A stretch of DNA of 64,000 nt from Glandiceps talaboti. Lineage: Eukaryota > Hemichordata > Enteropneusta > Spengelidae. The stretch is from positions 17,162,501 through 17,226,500 of the forward strand of contig NC_135553.1 of NCBI RefSeq assembly GCF_964340395.1. The letters run 5' to 3'. Shown here piece by piece: positions 43,201-53,484 of the stretch (positions within the stretch are counted from its first letter, which is position 1; each line of letters begins with the position of its first letter). The notes under the pieces were generated by a model. The model made no database searches. It was not told the DNA's origin and worked only from the letters and a program-made list of their open reading frames with translations. The position numbers and the translations under genes are program-made.

Positions 43201-43269
43201 CTGAATTTTTATTTTGAATTACAAATGTACTCATTAGACTAAGAGGCATTATACTGATGTCAGCATAGC
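40214..43269. other. SLC35A1 3' flank
   Basis: Probable 3' UTR then intergenic DNA. A poly-G tract (41,220-41,238) and a short fold-back (41,474-41,567, GACAGATTC ... GAATCTGTC) are visible. An AATAAA is at 42,628, but I cannot assign the poly(A) site. No gene supported. Confidence 0.5.
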
Positions 43270-43712
43270 AGATCTGATGCCATAACTGATCCAATGATGT
43301 CATAACTGATTTGATGATCATGTCATCACTGATCCGATGATGCCATAACTGATCCAATGATGTCATAACTGATCCAATGATGTCATAGATGTCATAACTG
43401 ATCCGGTGATGTCATTACTGATCCAATGATGTCATTACTGATCCGATGATGTCATAACTGATCCAATGATGGTACTGATCCAATGATGTCATTACTGATC
43501 CAATGATGTCATAACTGATCCAATGATGTCATAACTGATCCGGTCATTACTGATCCAATGATGTCATAACTGATCCAATGATGTCATAACTGATCCGATG
43601 ATGTCATAACTGATCCAATGATGTCATAACTGATCCGATTATGTCATTACTGATCCAATGATGTCATAACTGATCCAATGATGTCATTACTGATCCAATG
43701 ATGTCATAACTG
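43270..43712. repeat. 20-bp minisatellite (TGATCCAATGATGTCATAAC)
   Basis: About 22 copies with variants (CCGATGATG, CATTACTG) and a few partial units, downstream of SLC35A1. Each unit has a TGATGTCA CRE-like core by chance or otherwise. Confidence 0.95.
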
Positions 43713-45264
43713 GAAAGTGTTTCACCTGAGTTGTTTATAACCTGTAATACCAAAATGATCATTTTCTGTATGTACCACAATAATATTATAATTATAATAT
43801 TATAAGTTCTCAATCAATAATATTATAATTTGAAAATTCAAGACAATGTGTGCAATTTGTATAAACACTTTTTTTTTAGTCATCACCTGTACCTCACAAA
43901 AATGTGTGCTCTTGTTCATAAATATTGTGTCTTGTAAAAACAAACCAAGTAATAAAACTTTTACCTCTAATGTTAAACATGTGTGAATGAAATACATTAA
44001 TGTTATATTTGTACTGATGCAATCTAGAACCATGACATATGATATTAATCTTGTAGTCCTGATAGTGATTTCATGGAGTGATGTCAGTGTTCTCCCCGTT
44101 ATAGAGAAAGCATGGTGCTAACTGCTAACACTGTCCATGCCACCCTTGCTGCCACCTTTGGCAGGTTTCTGTCATGCTGTGTTCTCCCCACTATAGCGAA
44201 AGCATGGTGCTAACACTGTCCTTGCCAACCAGGCTGCCATACTTGACAGGTTTCTGCCATGCTTCAAAACAAAAGCATCTACCAACCTTGAGCTGTAGTA
44301 ATCTTGAATATTATAATGATACTTCATATCAAATGAAGAAAAATGGTTGATCACAATGTCCATGCGTGTATGTTTTAAAAAATATAAGAGTATGTTTCAG
44401 TGTGAAAGACATTTACACGGTTTACCATAATATTAATGGCAAGTTTACTGCAACTCAACATGATCTTAGAAATTCAGCTTTGAAGACATTTCAGAATGAA
44501 ACAATTACTTTATTCGGAACCAAAGGAGCCAATAAGTTTTAACACATGTTTTGATGCTTTGATCAAATCCATTCTAATTTATTGCTTAGAAATATAAGTA
44601 GGAGACATCAGTCATAATCACAATTCATAATATTAATAATATGAATCTGATTACTCCCATGGAAAAATTCCACATTAAATTCTATAAATATATTCTGTAA
44701 GTATACAACACTTACATGACTTCCAACCTACAATGTAACATGTTTGCTAGAGCTGGGCAGATATCCAGCAGTTATATGAAATATTGAACAGATGCTTAAC
44801 TACCTGATTTAAATCCAAATATGCCTGAAAATACACTAACTCAGGAGGCTTACAGGTTAGGGCTGAGGTACATCGCACCATTCTGGTACACAAAACTAGC
44901 TATCAGGTGTAAAACATTTTAAAACTACATCAATATGCAGGACAGCTGGAATGGGGAAACCTGCATGTAAGAGAAAATAGTCTGGTTATACAGCTTTTCC
45001 AGATAATCTATGAATCCAGTTAAAAGGCAACAGGAGGAAAATATTGAAAAATAACAATCAGGCATTCTGTGTGTGCTTTCAATATTTATTTAAATACTTG
45101 TTTAGTTGTTGTTACATGACATTTGATGCTTCTGTGAGAAGGCAAGATTTCAATAAAGTTTAGACTTTAAATGCATTAACCTTTGATTGGTTAACCTACC
45201 GTCTAGACACACATGGGAACCATCACTGCCAACTACTATCTAGACACCATTACCATTCATTCAT
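43713..45264. other. Intergenic region between SLC35A1 and ACCS copy A
   Basis: AT-rich. A two-copy ~115-bp tandem (TGTTCTCCCC ... GCATGGTGCTAAC) spans 44,087-44,265. Nothing else supported except a possible ACCS polyadenylation signal (AATAAA on the minus strand at 45,085-45,090). Confidence 0.55.
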
Positions 45265-46575
45265 TCATTCATTTACTGTCAACTTTCTATTTTCTAAAAC
45301 CTCAGCCACTCTCTTTATAGCTACTCTCAGAGTATCAAGTGGGACTGCAAAGACAATCCTGAACCAGCCTGGTTTACTACAGTAATAAGACTGACCGGGT
45401 GAAATGTTTACACCATTTTCTACAAACTCATGGAATAACTTCAATTCTTCTGCAAATGATAAAATTGGGAGGAATTTTTTAAGGTTAACCCAAACGAAAA
45501 GACCAGCGGATCTCTTCAAATGAGGTACCTCTAACTTGGTCAATTCATTGGACAGGACTTCGTGAGACTCTCTAAGTAAACAGTGATTTGCTGGGATGTA
45601 GGTCTGTTCCACCCAATCTTCATCCTGTAGCATTTGATGAAGAATAGATTGTACAAGTGTGGGGACTGAGAAAAAGGTATTTACTTTGCTGAGTCCCTTT
45701 ATCACATGAGTATTCCATGAATACAAAACACCACATCGTAATCCACACATACAGAAGTCTTTGGAGAATCCCCATATAACATGTGTTCTTTCTGGATCTG
45801 GTAAATCTTCAAGACTCAACACACTGGTAAACTTAGTATCTTCCTGAAATACTGATAACAAGTAGATCTCATCAATAATGACATGTAAGGCATGCCTCTT
45901 GGCAAACTGTAAACACTCTCTGAGTAGAGATTCTGGATAGATATCACCAGTGGGATTATGAGGGTTAATCAGAAACAACCCTCGTACTTTGATTCCTTGT
46001 TTCTCTGCTTCTTGAAATGTTGACTCCAGTTTATCAGCTGTTAGCTGAAATGGCATTTCTGGATTATCATCTAGATCTACGTACACCATTTCAACTTCTG
46101 GCATTCTACGCATGGAATTATGCATTCCATTGTACAAAGGAGTTGGTACCATCAATCCATCACCTGGATCAAACAAAACCATCCCAAGTGCAGCTGTAAC
46201 TGCTGAACATCCATTTAACACAGTTAAGTTATTAGGACTCAATGCTGAGTTGGGTTTGGTATATTTTGTCAAAAACCTAGCAATCACTGATCTTAACTCT
46301 GACATTCCTCTGAAATCGTGATAGTCTAACAACTGTGGCTCAATTTTCATATTCTTTGTAATCATCTCTAGTTTTTCAGCAACTATGCTGGATGACAAAG
46401 TATTACCAGATATACCAAGGTTTATTACGCCATCTTGATTTGTTACAGGGTGGTATGGATTGGCAGTGCATTTGTGATCACCAGTGGCTTTCACACTAAA
46501 GCTTTTTCTGAATCGGACAGCACGCTGTGATAACCAATCTTCACCATAATCATAGTTGTCATATTTAGAAAACAT
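45265..46575 (-). CDS. ACC-synthase-like PLP aminotransferase, copy A (436 aa, single exon)
   Basis: Fold-type I PLP enzyme of the 1-aminocyclopropane-1-carboxylate-synthase-like (ACCS) family; animal members are not proven to make ACC. The first ATG is at 46,575 (MFSKYDNYDYGEDWLSQR); the open frame extends 12 codons further upstream from a non-ATG codon. Visible in order: GVINLGISGN, DFRGMSELR, VLNGCSAV (PLP phosphate region), PTPLYNG, LINPHNPTGD, VIIDEIYLLSVF (PLP-ring Asp), WGFSKDFCMCGLR (Schiff-base Lys) and PGWFRIVF (carboxylate-binding Arg). All catalytic positions are intact. It lacks introns, unlike vertebrate ACCS, which suggests retroposition. A possible AATAAA signal lies about 175 bp past the stop. 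It is about 99% identical to copy B over its 5' two thirds and clearly diverged after that. Confidence 0.92.
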   Translation of the reverse strand: MFSKYDNYDYGEDWLSQRAVRFRKSFSVKATGDHKCTANPYHPVTNQDGVINLGISGNTLSSSIVAEKLEMITKNMKIEPQLLDYHDFRGMSELRSVIARFLTKYTKPNSALSPNNLTVLNGCSAVTAALGMVLFDPGDGLMVPTPLYNGMHNSMRRMPEVEMVYVDLDDNPEMPFQLTADKLESTFQEAEKQGIKVRGLFLINPHNPTGDIYPESLLRECLQFAKRHALHVIIDEIYLLSVFQEDTKFTSVLSLEDLPDPERTHVIWGFSKDFCMCGLRCGVLYSWNTHVIKGLSKVNTFFSVPTLVQSILHQMLQDEDWVEQTYIPANHCLLRESHEVLSNELTKLEVPHLKRSAGLFVWVNLKKFLPILSFAEELKLFHEFVENGVNISPGQSYYCSKPGWFRIVFAVPLDTLRVAIKRVAEVLENRKLTVNE

Positions 46576-46670
46576 CTTATTGCAGAGTCTCTCTGGTATC
46601 CACCCTTTCAAGAAAAGAACAAACAGGGGTAATAAATTAGGGTATGTGTGTATTGGTGTCTAATGTTGTC

Positions 46671-47217
46671 CACAGGGGACAGCAGGCATGTAACTGATTG
46701 ATTGATTGATTTTGATTGATTGATCGACTGAATGATTAACTTTTGTGGTTAAATAAAACTTACATTGTGTGTGATATTGATTGATTTTTGTGGTGATATA
46801 AAACTTTTTTTCCTTCTTTCCCTGGCTAGTTTCCTCTTTCAGCTGTATGTAATTCTCTCTTTATAGACTAAATAAAGACATCTTGACCATTCTTGTCCTC
46901 TTATCTAAATCAAAACACCCCTAATCTTACAATTACCAAGGCATCAGTTACAGAAACAATTTGCTTTATCGTTTATCTTCTGGGAGATTACATCTTCGCA
47001 AACCATGACCGTTTTATGGTACCGTTCTTAATGAGCCGGTCCCTACTTTTATTTCAAAGAAATAATATCTCTGGTTTGCGAGAATGGGAGATTATCACAC
47101 CTACTAAACCATTTACAAACTAGTACACTATATCACACACAAAAAAGTTTTATTTAACCACAAAAATTAATCAATCAATCAATCAATCAATCAATTACAT
47201 GCCTGTTGTCCCTGTGG
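46671..47217. mobile_element. Fold-back upstream of ACCS copy A
   Basis: CCACAGGGGACAGCAGGCAT plus (GATT)n plus TTTGTGGTTAAATAAAAC at the left is inverted at the right, ending ACATGCCTGTTGTCCCTGTG. Only the left arm start is present upstream of copy B. Confidence 0.7.
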
Positions 47218-47419
47218 TTGTCTCATAGTTTACTTTACATGGTGAAGTAAAATACACATAGATGTACATTCCTGTACACTGTACTTATCCTGACAATAAT
47301 GAATGAAACACAGATAGAGTAAACTATTACTAATAAGTTAGCAGTCATTCAAACATTTTGATAATGATTGAACTAAGACTTATACACCCTTGAATGTAGT
47401 TATATGTTTCACATCTCAT

Positions 47420-47773
47420 TTAAAGTGGCCATATGGACGAGGATTTGGTATTCATTTTTGATTTTTAATTTATAAAACAATTAATTTTATTATTGCCTTC
47501 TACCTGAAAAATCAATGTGAAACAACATTGACAATTAAAGTGTGTGTGTTTGTAACTTGATGCATTCAGATGCAAAAAGCTATAAAAAATGTATAAAAAG
47601 TTTGTTATTATACATACAATAACAAAGATTTCACACATTAGTAAGTAACAAACAAGGACTTGGCATACATTGTTTTACACTCATTTTTCAAGTAGGAAGC
47701 CGTATACTAAAATTGTTATATAAATCCAAAAATCAAAATATATACCCAATCCTCATCCATATGGCCACTTTAA
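47420..47773. mobile_element. Palindromic MITE, family A, copy 4
   Basis: TTAAAGTGGCCATATGG to CCATATGGCCACTTTAA, 354 bp. It is upstream of ACCS copy A and absent from the corresponding position near copy B. Confidence 0.85.
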
Positions 47774-47958
47774 GGCCTAAATCATTTGGTTCCAGCTACC
47801 CAACCCCACCGATTTTTTGCTTTCGACCCTAAAATCTCCAGGGGCAGGAGGGGGAGTCTCCATCCAAGATCCAAGTTTTACTGCCTATTCTTACTGCCAT
47901 CATGTATGTCTCCTATGAGGAAAGTCAATTTCAGGAATAAAATGTTTAAAAGTTTTGT

Positions 47959-47989
47959 ATGTGTGTATGTATGTATACATATGTACATA

Positions 47990-48022
<33 letters not shown>

Positions 48023-48208
48023 GTGTGTATGTATGTATGTGTGTATGTATGTATGTATGTATGTGTGTATGTATGTATGTATGTATGTATGTACATGTAT
48101 GTATACGTATGTACGTTAATGTGTATGTATGTATGTATGTATGTATGTATGTATGTATGTATGTATGTGAGTGTGTGTGTGTTTGTGTTTGTGTTTGTGT
48201 TTGTGTGC
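47959..48208. repeat. TATG microsatellite
   Basis: Long imperfect (TATG)n/(TG)n. A much shorter TATG run is at the matching place near 62,175-62,215. Confidence 0.95.
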
Positions 48209-48935
48209 ATGTGTATAATTTATTTATTCAGCCATTTAATAAAGAAATCAAAAATGTTGATTGATTATACACCAGACTGGAGCTGTCAGTATTACCCTAC
48301 ACGATGCAATGCAACGTGAGGATAAATATTTCAAAACTAAATTTGCTGTACCTCTACTAGAAACTGCTTTCTACTTGCTCCTTGCCATGGTGCCCAAAAA
48401 TACAACTACTGAGGAGGTCCAGATCCCCCTCCCCCTCCCCGAAATCAAATGGTTTGCCCCTACCGCTGGTACGTTTTGAAACGAGTCTCAGATTCAGAAG
48501 CAGGTTCATATTGGAGGGCAATATGAATTAGCCAGTCGAGTCTCACATTCGAAAATAACGAGAACACCTGAAAAAAAGCAGTCAAACAAGAAATTATACC
48601 ACAGGGACTACAGGAAGTGTCCCACTTCTCACCTCTTGTAAAATATTACTTCTACAGACTATTAAATAAGACCAAAATCTTTTTAAACAGTCGCAATGTA
48701 GTTTCCATCATTGGAATAGTGTGCCTACCAACAAACACATCACCTGAACTTTGACCTCTCGTTTTACGAGTATAAAGTTGGCGTCAGATTCAGATTCAGA
48801 TTCAGCTAGCGTCATATTGAGCGTCAGATTCAGCGTCAGATAGCCTCAGATCCGAAGACACCCGACGGACTCAATCAAACCTGAAATAATACCGTTGAGA
48901 CTACAGGGAAAGATTCTGCTTCACAACCTTTTGAT

Positions 48936-50459
48936 TAGACTGTCGACAGTCGCTCGCGCCTTTTTTGCCCAAAGTTTTATCTAAAATCCGATCCCCCGCA
49001 ACACTAGTCTAATCGCAAATTGAGGGCTGAAGGCCCGAGGTCGAGGGCCGAAGGCCCGAGCGACTGTTGTCCCTTGCCGCATCTCCCTTGCTATTACTTA
49101 TTCATGATGTGACGTCATTTAATGGGGCGGTACTCTATCGTATAATTTGCATACAGTTCAATGTAAGGTTACTCAACGTGCAACACACGTAAACTGCAGC
49201 GCAAATTTGACCTCGTAAATGCATTTTGATGGTCATAATCAAGTACTTTTTCCTTTCCTTTGTTAAAGCTTGAAACCGCGCGTTTTTATAACATTCGTAA
49301 ATGACGTCGTTGACAAACTCGACGCCCGATACATTGTCATGCTCACTAGTCTATTGCCTTGTTTAGCATGCAGCTAGCTGTTACAGTGGTACTGGAGCGA
49401 GAGAGTGCTACGTAAGTCGACTTATTGTACCAACTCCGACCGACACTCCAGTCAAGCAATAGATGTTTTGGACACCTTTTTTACCTTCCCTCGACTGCAG
49501 CTAGCATATTATATAGTAATAATATTCATGTATAAAATGTTTGATAGTGAGGCGCAGATAATGTGCAAATGGTAGACGTTCTACCTGAAACAGAAAAGTG
49601 CCTCCATATTTACCACGGCACGGAGATCGTGCTCCGATCCGACACGTCTTCAACTAGTGCATCCACAGAGTACTGAGTCTATATATACCTAACGCTATTG
49701 TACCCCATTATTTCAGATACCGATTGAGGAGTCAATTTACGTAATCTTTATCACAATGCTATATGATATGACAGTTTGTTGTGTCTTTTCCTAGATGTTT
49801 TCTTTTTATGTGATTTTTGTTGTTGATGTGGGGGGGGGGGTGAACCTTTGGGTCGGCCGCTAGGTTGTTACCACTTCCCTATTGTTTAGCAAAATTACCA
49901 CAAATAAAAGGGCCTTCGCCGTTTATATACGGGATTATATTAGAGCTTTCATTGTATCAATGAGGATACTACTGGGACAATTGCAGACTAGATGTTGTTA
50001 GCTGTATCGCGAGAACGATCGGAGCATGGAAGTATAACCCACAGGCCTGCGACTTCATAGCCCGGGCTTCATAGGCTATGGACTTGTCACTTCCTGTCAG
50101 TACACTAACGAAAACATCTTTCCCAGAGACAAAGGTATCTATAATTCTTCTCTGAAAGTCTTTCAAGTGCGAGTATCAAAGTTTTTCCAATGCGTCTCGA
50201 TGTGTTGACTCGCTTGGTGACTACGCCATGTTCATTTTGATTGACAAGCTTTGTGAACTATGACCTAAATGTCAATAGTCTACAAACTGAATGTTCCTAT
50301 TGTTATCGCATGAGGGCGCGGCAAGGGACAACAGTCGTTTGGGCCTTCGCAATACGGCCCTCGAAATCAGTTTGCGATTATACTATTACTAGTGTTGCGC
50401 CGGACCGGAGTTTAGATAAAACGTATGGAAAAAAGGCGCGAGCGACTGTCGACAGTCTA
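48936..50459. mobile_element. 1.5-kb TIR element carrying RecQ-like fragment
   Basis: TIRs of about 150 bp begin TAGACTGTCGACAGTCGC on the left and end with its complement on the right. They share further blocks (GCGCCTTTTTT, TTTTATCTAAA, GCAACACTAGT, CGACTGTTGTCCCTTGCCGC). The 9-bp duplication CCTTTTGAT lies at 48,927-48,935 and 50,460-50,468. The other arm of the host element (near 50,714) shows the single-copy empty site. The tip contains the perfect palindrome GACTGTCGACAGTC. The interior holds the helicase relic on the minus strand and otherwise unrecognised sequence. Confidence 0.78.
49969..50229 (-). pseudogene. RecQ-like helicase N-terminal fragment, decayed
   Basis: Reading from an ATG at 50,229: a stop at codon 3, then SPSESTHRDALEKL, a TGA, then YSHLKDFQRRIIDTFVSGKD and VFVSVLTGSDKSIAY. 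The LKDFQ motif and GKDVFVSV-TGxxKS order resemble motif 0/I (Walker A) of RecQ-family superfamily-2 helicases. The Walker A glycine before Lys is replaced by Asp. The remaining residues to 49,969 are not recognisable as helicase. The frame starts just inside the right TIR of the element at 48,936-50,459 and reads inward. Confidence 0.6.
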
Positions 50460-52079
50460 CCTTTTGATGGAAGATGGAATGTCTCTGCTTGCACAATTTT
50501 TAAATTTTAAATTCAATTTTTTAAAAATGACAACATATTAGTATACGTAAACTTAGCTTTTACTGACACCATGTACATTATTGGCAAAACGTATCAACCA
50601 ACGAACATACAGAAACTGAACTCGGGGCTATCAATGTCTCGGTTGTAAGTATTTCAACTCTATTTCACATATTTTTCCCAAATAAAAATTGTGCAAGCAG
50701 AGACATTCCATCTTCCATCAAAAGGCTGTGAAGCGGAATCTTTCCCTGTAGTCTCAACAGTAGTATTTCACGAGTATAAAGTTGGCGTCAGATTCAGATT
50801 CAGATTCAGCTAGCGTCATATTGAGCGTCAGATTCAGCGTCAGATAGCGTCAGATCCGAAGACACCCGACGGACTCAATCAAACCTGAAATAATACTGTT
50901 TGGACGACAGGGGAAGATTCCGCTCCACAAGCTTTTGATCGAAATTGGGATGTCTCTGCTTTTACAATTTTTATTTGGGGAATATACGTGAAATAGAGTT
51001 GAAATACTTGTCACCGAGACATTGATAGTCCCAAGTTCGTCCACTGTATGTTCGTTGGTTGATACGTTTTGCCAATAATTTACACGGCGTCAGTAAAGGT
51101 GTCAGTAAAAAATTAAGTTTACGTACGTAATATGTTGCAATACTTATGTTTTATGTACATTTGAAAGACTCTGAGATCTAGCTAGACATGTACCAGAGTT
51201 TGGTGTTACTGGTAAAACTTAGGAGGCCTCCAGATCTAGACGCATTGGTAAGTCTTACATTGTATGCTGTGTTTGGAATACTGTACACATGTAATAACAT
51301 GGAAGTAAAGTCCAACTAAAGGAAGTAAAGTGCAACTATACATATACACATACAACATTTGTACATACATGCATACATACATACATACATACATTATACA
51401 TGTCTGTCGTCAGGTAAAGTTTAAAATCTGATTATAGCTTTGCTGCTTGTTCAAACTCAAACCAAATGTCGGCTTAGTTGCATGCCCCACCGACCCCCTC
51501 TTTACATAATAATTTATAGCATGTAGGGTATGTCTAGATTGTACACCTGAATTCGCATGACTTGACATGAAGAGTTCTTCATAATGATTTATTCACCACC
51601 ATATTAAGCCCTAGATTATCATTTTGTCAAGTTCTGAAGATATATAACTATCTCGAATTGACAAAGGGCAATAAATTGATCTCTGTTTATTAAACGCGTG
51701 GTTTTTGGTCATTCTACAGGTGTGTGGGTTCAGTGGGGATAAATTAAATAATCCCACATGAACAAAAGTACGTTTTTGAACTTTATCCTGAGCGGACAGC
51801 TTATGACAATTCCGATGACAAGTAACTTTAGCAAACCATTCTTCTGTTTAATCTTTCCCTGGTTCCAATAACAATCATTTAGAAAGGCCAGTAAATCAAA
51901 GCAGCAAAGTGTAAGAGATTAATTAACTTGTTGTAAAAGTTAATTTTGGGACATCAAGGCTGAATATTAATTCCTCCTCAGACTGTTTAATGGATGGAAT
52001 AAAAATTTTGAGTAACCAGAAAGACGTCAACAGATCTCAGTGAAAAGGCATAGACAGACACACACACAAATATGTATAC

Positions 52080-52115
52080 ACACATGCAGGCACATACATA
52101 TAATATACATGCATG

Positions 52116-52171
<56 letters not shown>

Positions 52172-52290
52172 TACACACATACATACATACATACATACAT
52201 ACATACATACATACATACACTCATACACATACATACATACATACATACATACATACATACATACATGATACACACACATACATGCACACA
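52080..52290. repeat. CA and CATA microsatellites
   Basis: A (CA)n run followed by long (CATA)n runs. The open frames across it are low-complexity artefacts. A short (CATA)n run also lies at 51,366-51,393. Confidence 0.95.
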
Positions 52291-52600
52291 TACATACATA
52301 TATGATACATGCATATATGGTGAATGTATTCATACAGAGAGTCAATCAATCAAACAAGCAGCCAAAATTATACAGATGAAAATTATATGTAATGTTCTTT
52401 GCTAGCTTTAGCAGATTGTAACTTTCTCTTTCCTTTTGTGTTACAGTGATGTCAACTTCAACACTAGGCTGGTGTTAATAAAGTGGTGAAATTATGAAGT
52501 TTAATCAAGATTAAATAATATTGAATTTGATTTATTTCCATGTCTGAACATTGGGCATAAAATGTACAATGCATCAAGCGCACTACAGTACATTGAAGAT

Positions 52601-53484
52601 AGTACAGTACAGTACAGTACAGTACAGTACAGTATAGTATCGGTATAGAGTATAGTATAGTATAGTATTGGTATAGAGTATAGTATAGTATAGTATCGGT
52701 ATAGAGTATAGTATAGTATAGTATTGGTATAGAGTATAGTATAGTATAGTATTGGTATAGAGTATAGTCTAGTCTAGTAAAGTACAGTACAGTATAGTAT
52801 AGTATAGTATAGTATAGTATAGTATAGTATAGTATCGCATAGTAGAGTACAGTAGAGTACAGTATAGTATAGTATAGTACTTTACAGTACAGTATAGTAT
52901 AGTATAGTATAGTACAGTATAGTATAGTGTAGTACAGTACTTTACAGTACAGTACAATATAGTAAAGTATAGTATTAGTATAGTGTAGTACAGTACAGTA
53001 TAGTACAGTACAATACAGTACAGTATAGTATAGTACAGTATAGTATAGTATAGGGTAGTACAGTATAGTATAGTATAGTACAGTGTAGTACAGTATAGTA
53101 TAGTATAGTACAGTATAGTATAGTATAGTGTAGTACAGTACAGTATAGTATAGTGTAGTGTAGTACAGTATAGTATAGTAGAGTATAGTATAGTATTAGT
53201 ATAGTGTAGTGTAGTACAGTACGTCAGTATAGTATAGTAGAGTATAGTATAGTACAGTACAGTATAGTGTAGTACAGTACAATACAATACAGTACAGTAT
53301 AGTATAGTGTAGTGGAGTACAGTACAGTATAGTATAGTACAGTATAGTATTAGTATAGTGTAGTGTAGTACAGTACAGTATGGTATAGTATAGTACAGTA
53401 TAGTACAGTACAGTACAGTATAGTATAGTACAGTACTTTACAGTACAGTACAGTATAGTATAGTATAGTATAGTATAGTATAGA
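52601..53484. repeat. AGTAC/AGTAT pentanucleotide satellite
   Basis: About 880 bp of near-uninterrupted AGTAC, AGTAT and related 5-mers with short higher-order blocks (ATCGGTATAGAGT near the left end). The frame open across it on the minus strand is a repeat artefact. Confidence 0.95.

Noticed and set aside
43270-43712. Regular repeats, CRISPR-like or CRE enhancer cluster
   Set aside because: Simple 20-bp minisatellite without spacers; the TGATGTCA core alone is not evidence for an enhancer.
46576-46611. Upstream extension of ACCS copy A by 12 codons
   Set aside because: It begins at TTG, not ATG. The ATG at 46,575 aligns with the start of the third paralogue relic.
47786-48319. 177-aa plus-strand open frame
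   Set aside because: Most of it is TATG/TG microsatellite; the ends are unrelated repeat sequence.
50850-51044. 64-aa frame repeated inverted at 56,265-56,459
   Set aside because: It lies in the TIR arms of the 5.8-kb element; the pair reflects the inverted repeat, not a conserved gene.
52027-52405. Several open frames up to 121 aa
   Set aside because: CA/CATA microsatellite translations.
52769-53287. 172-aa minus-strand open frame rich in Tyr, Thr, Leu
   Set aside because: It is a translation of the AGTAC/AGTAT satellite; no unique sequence.
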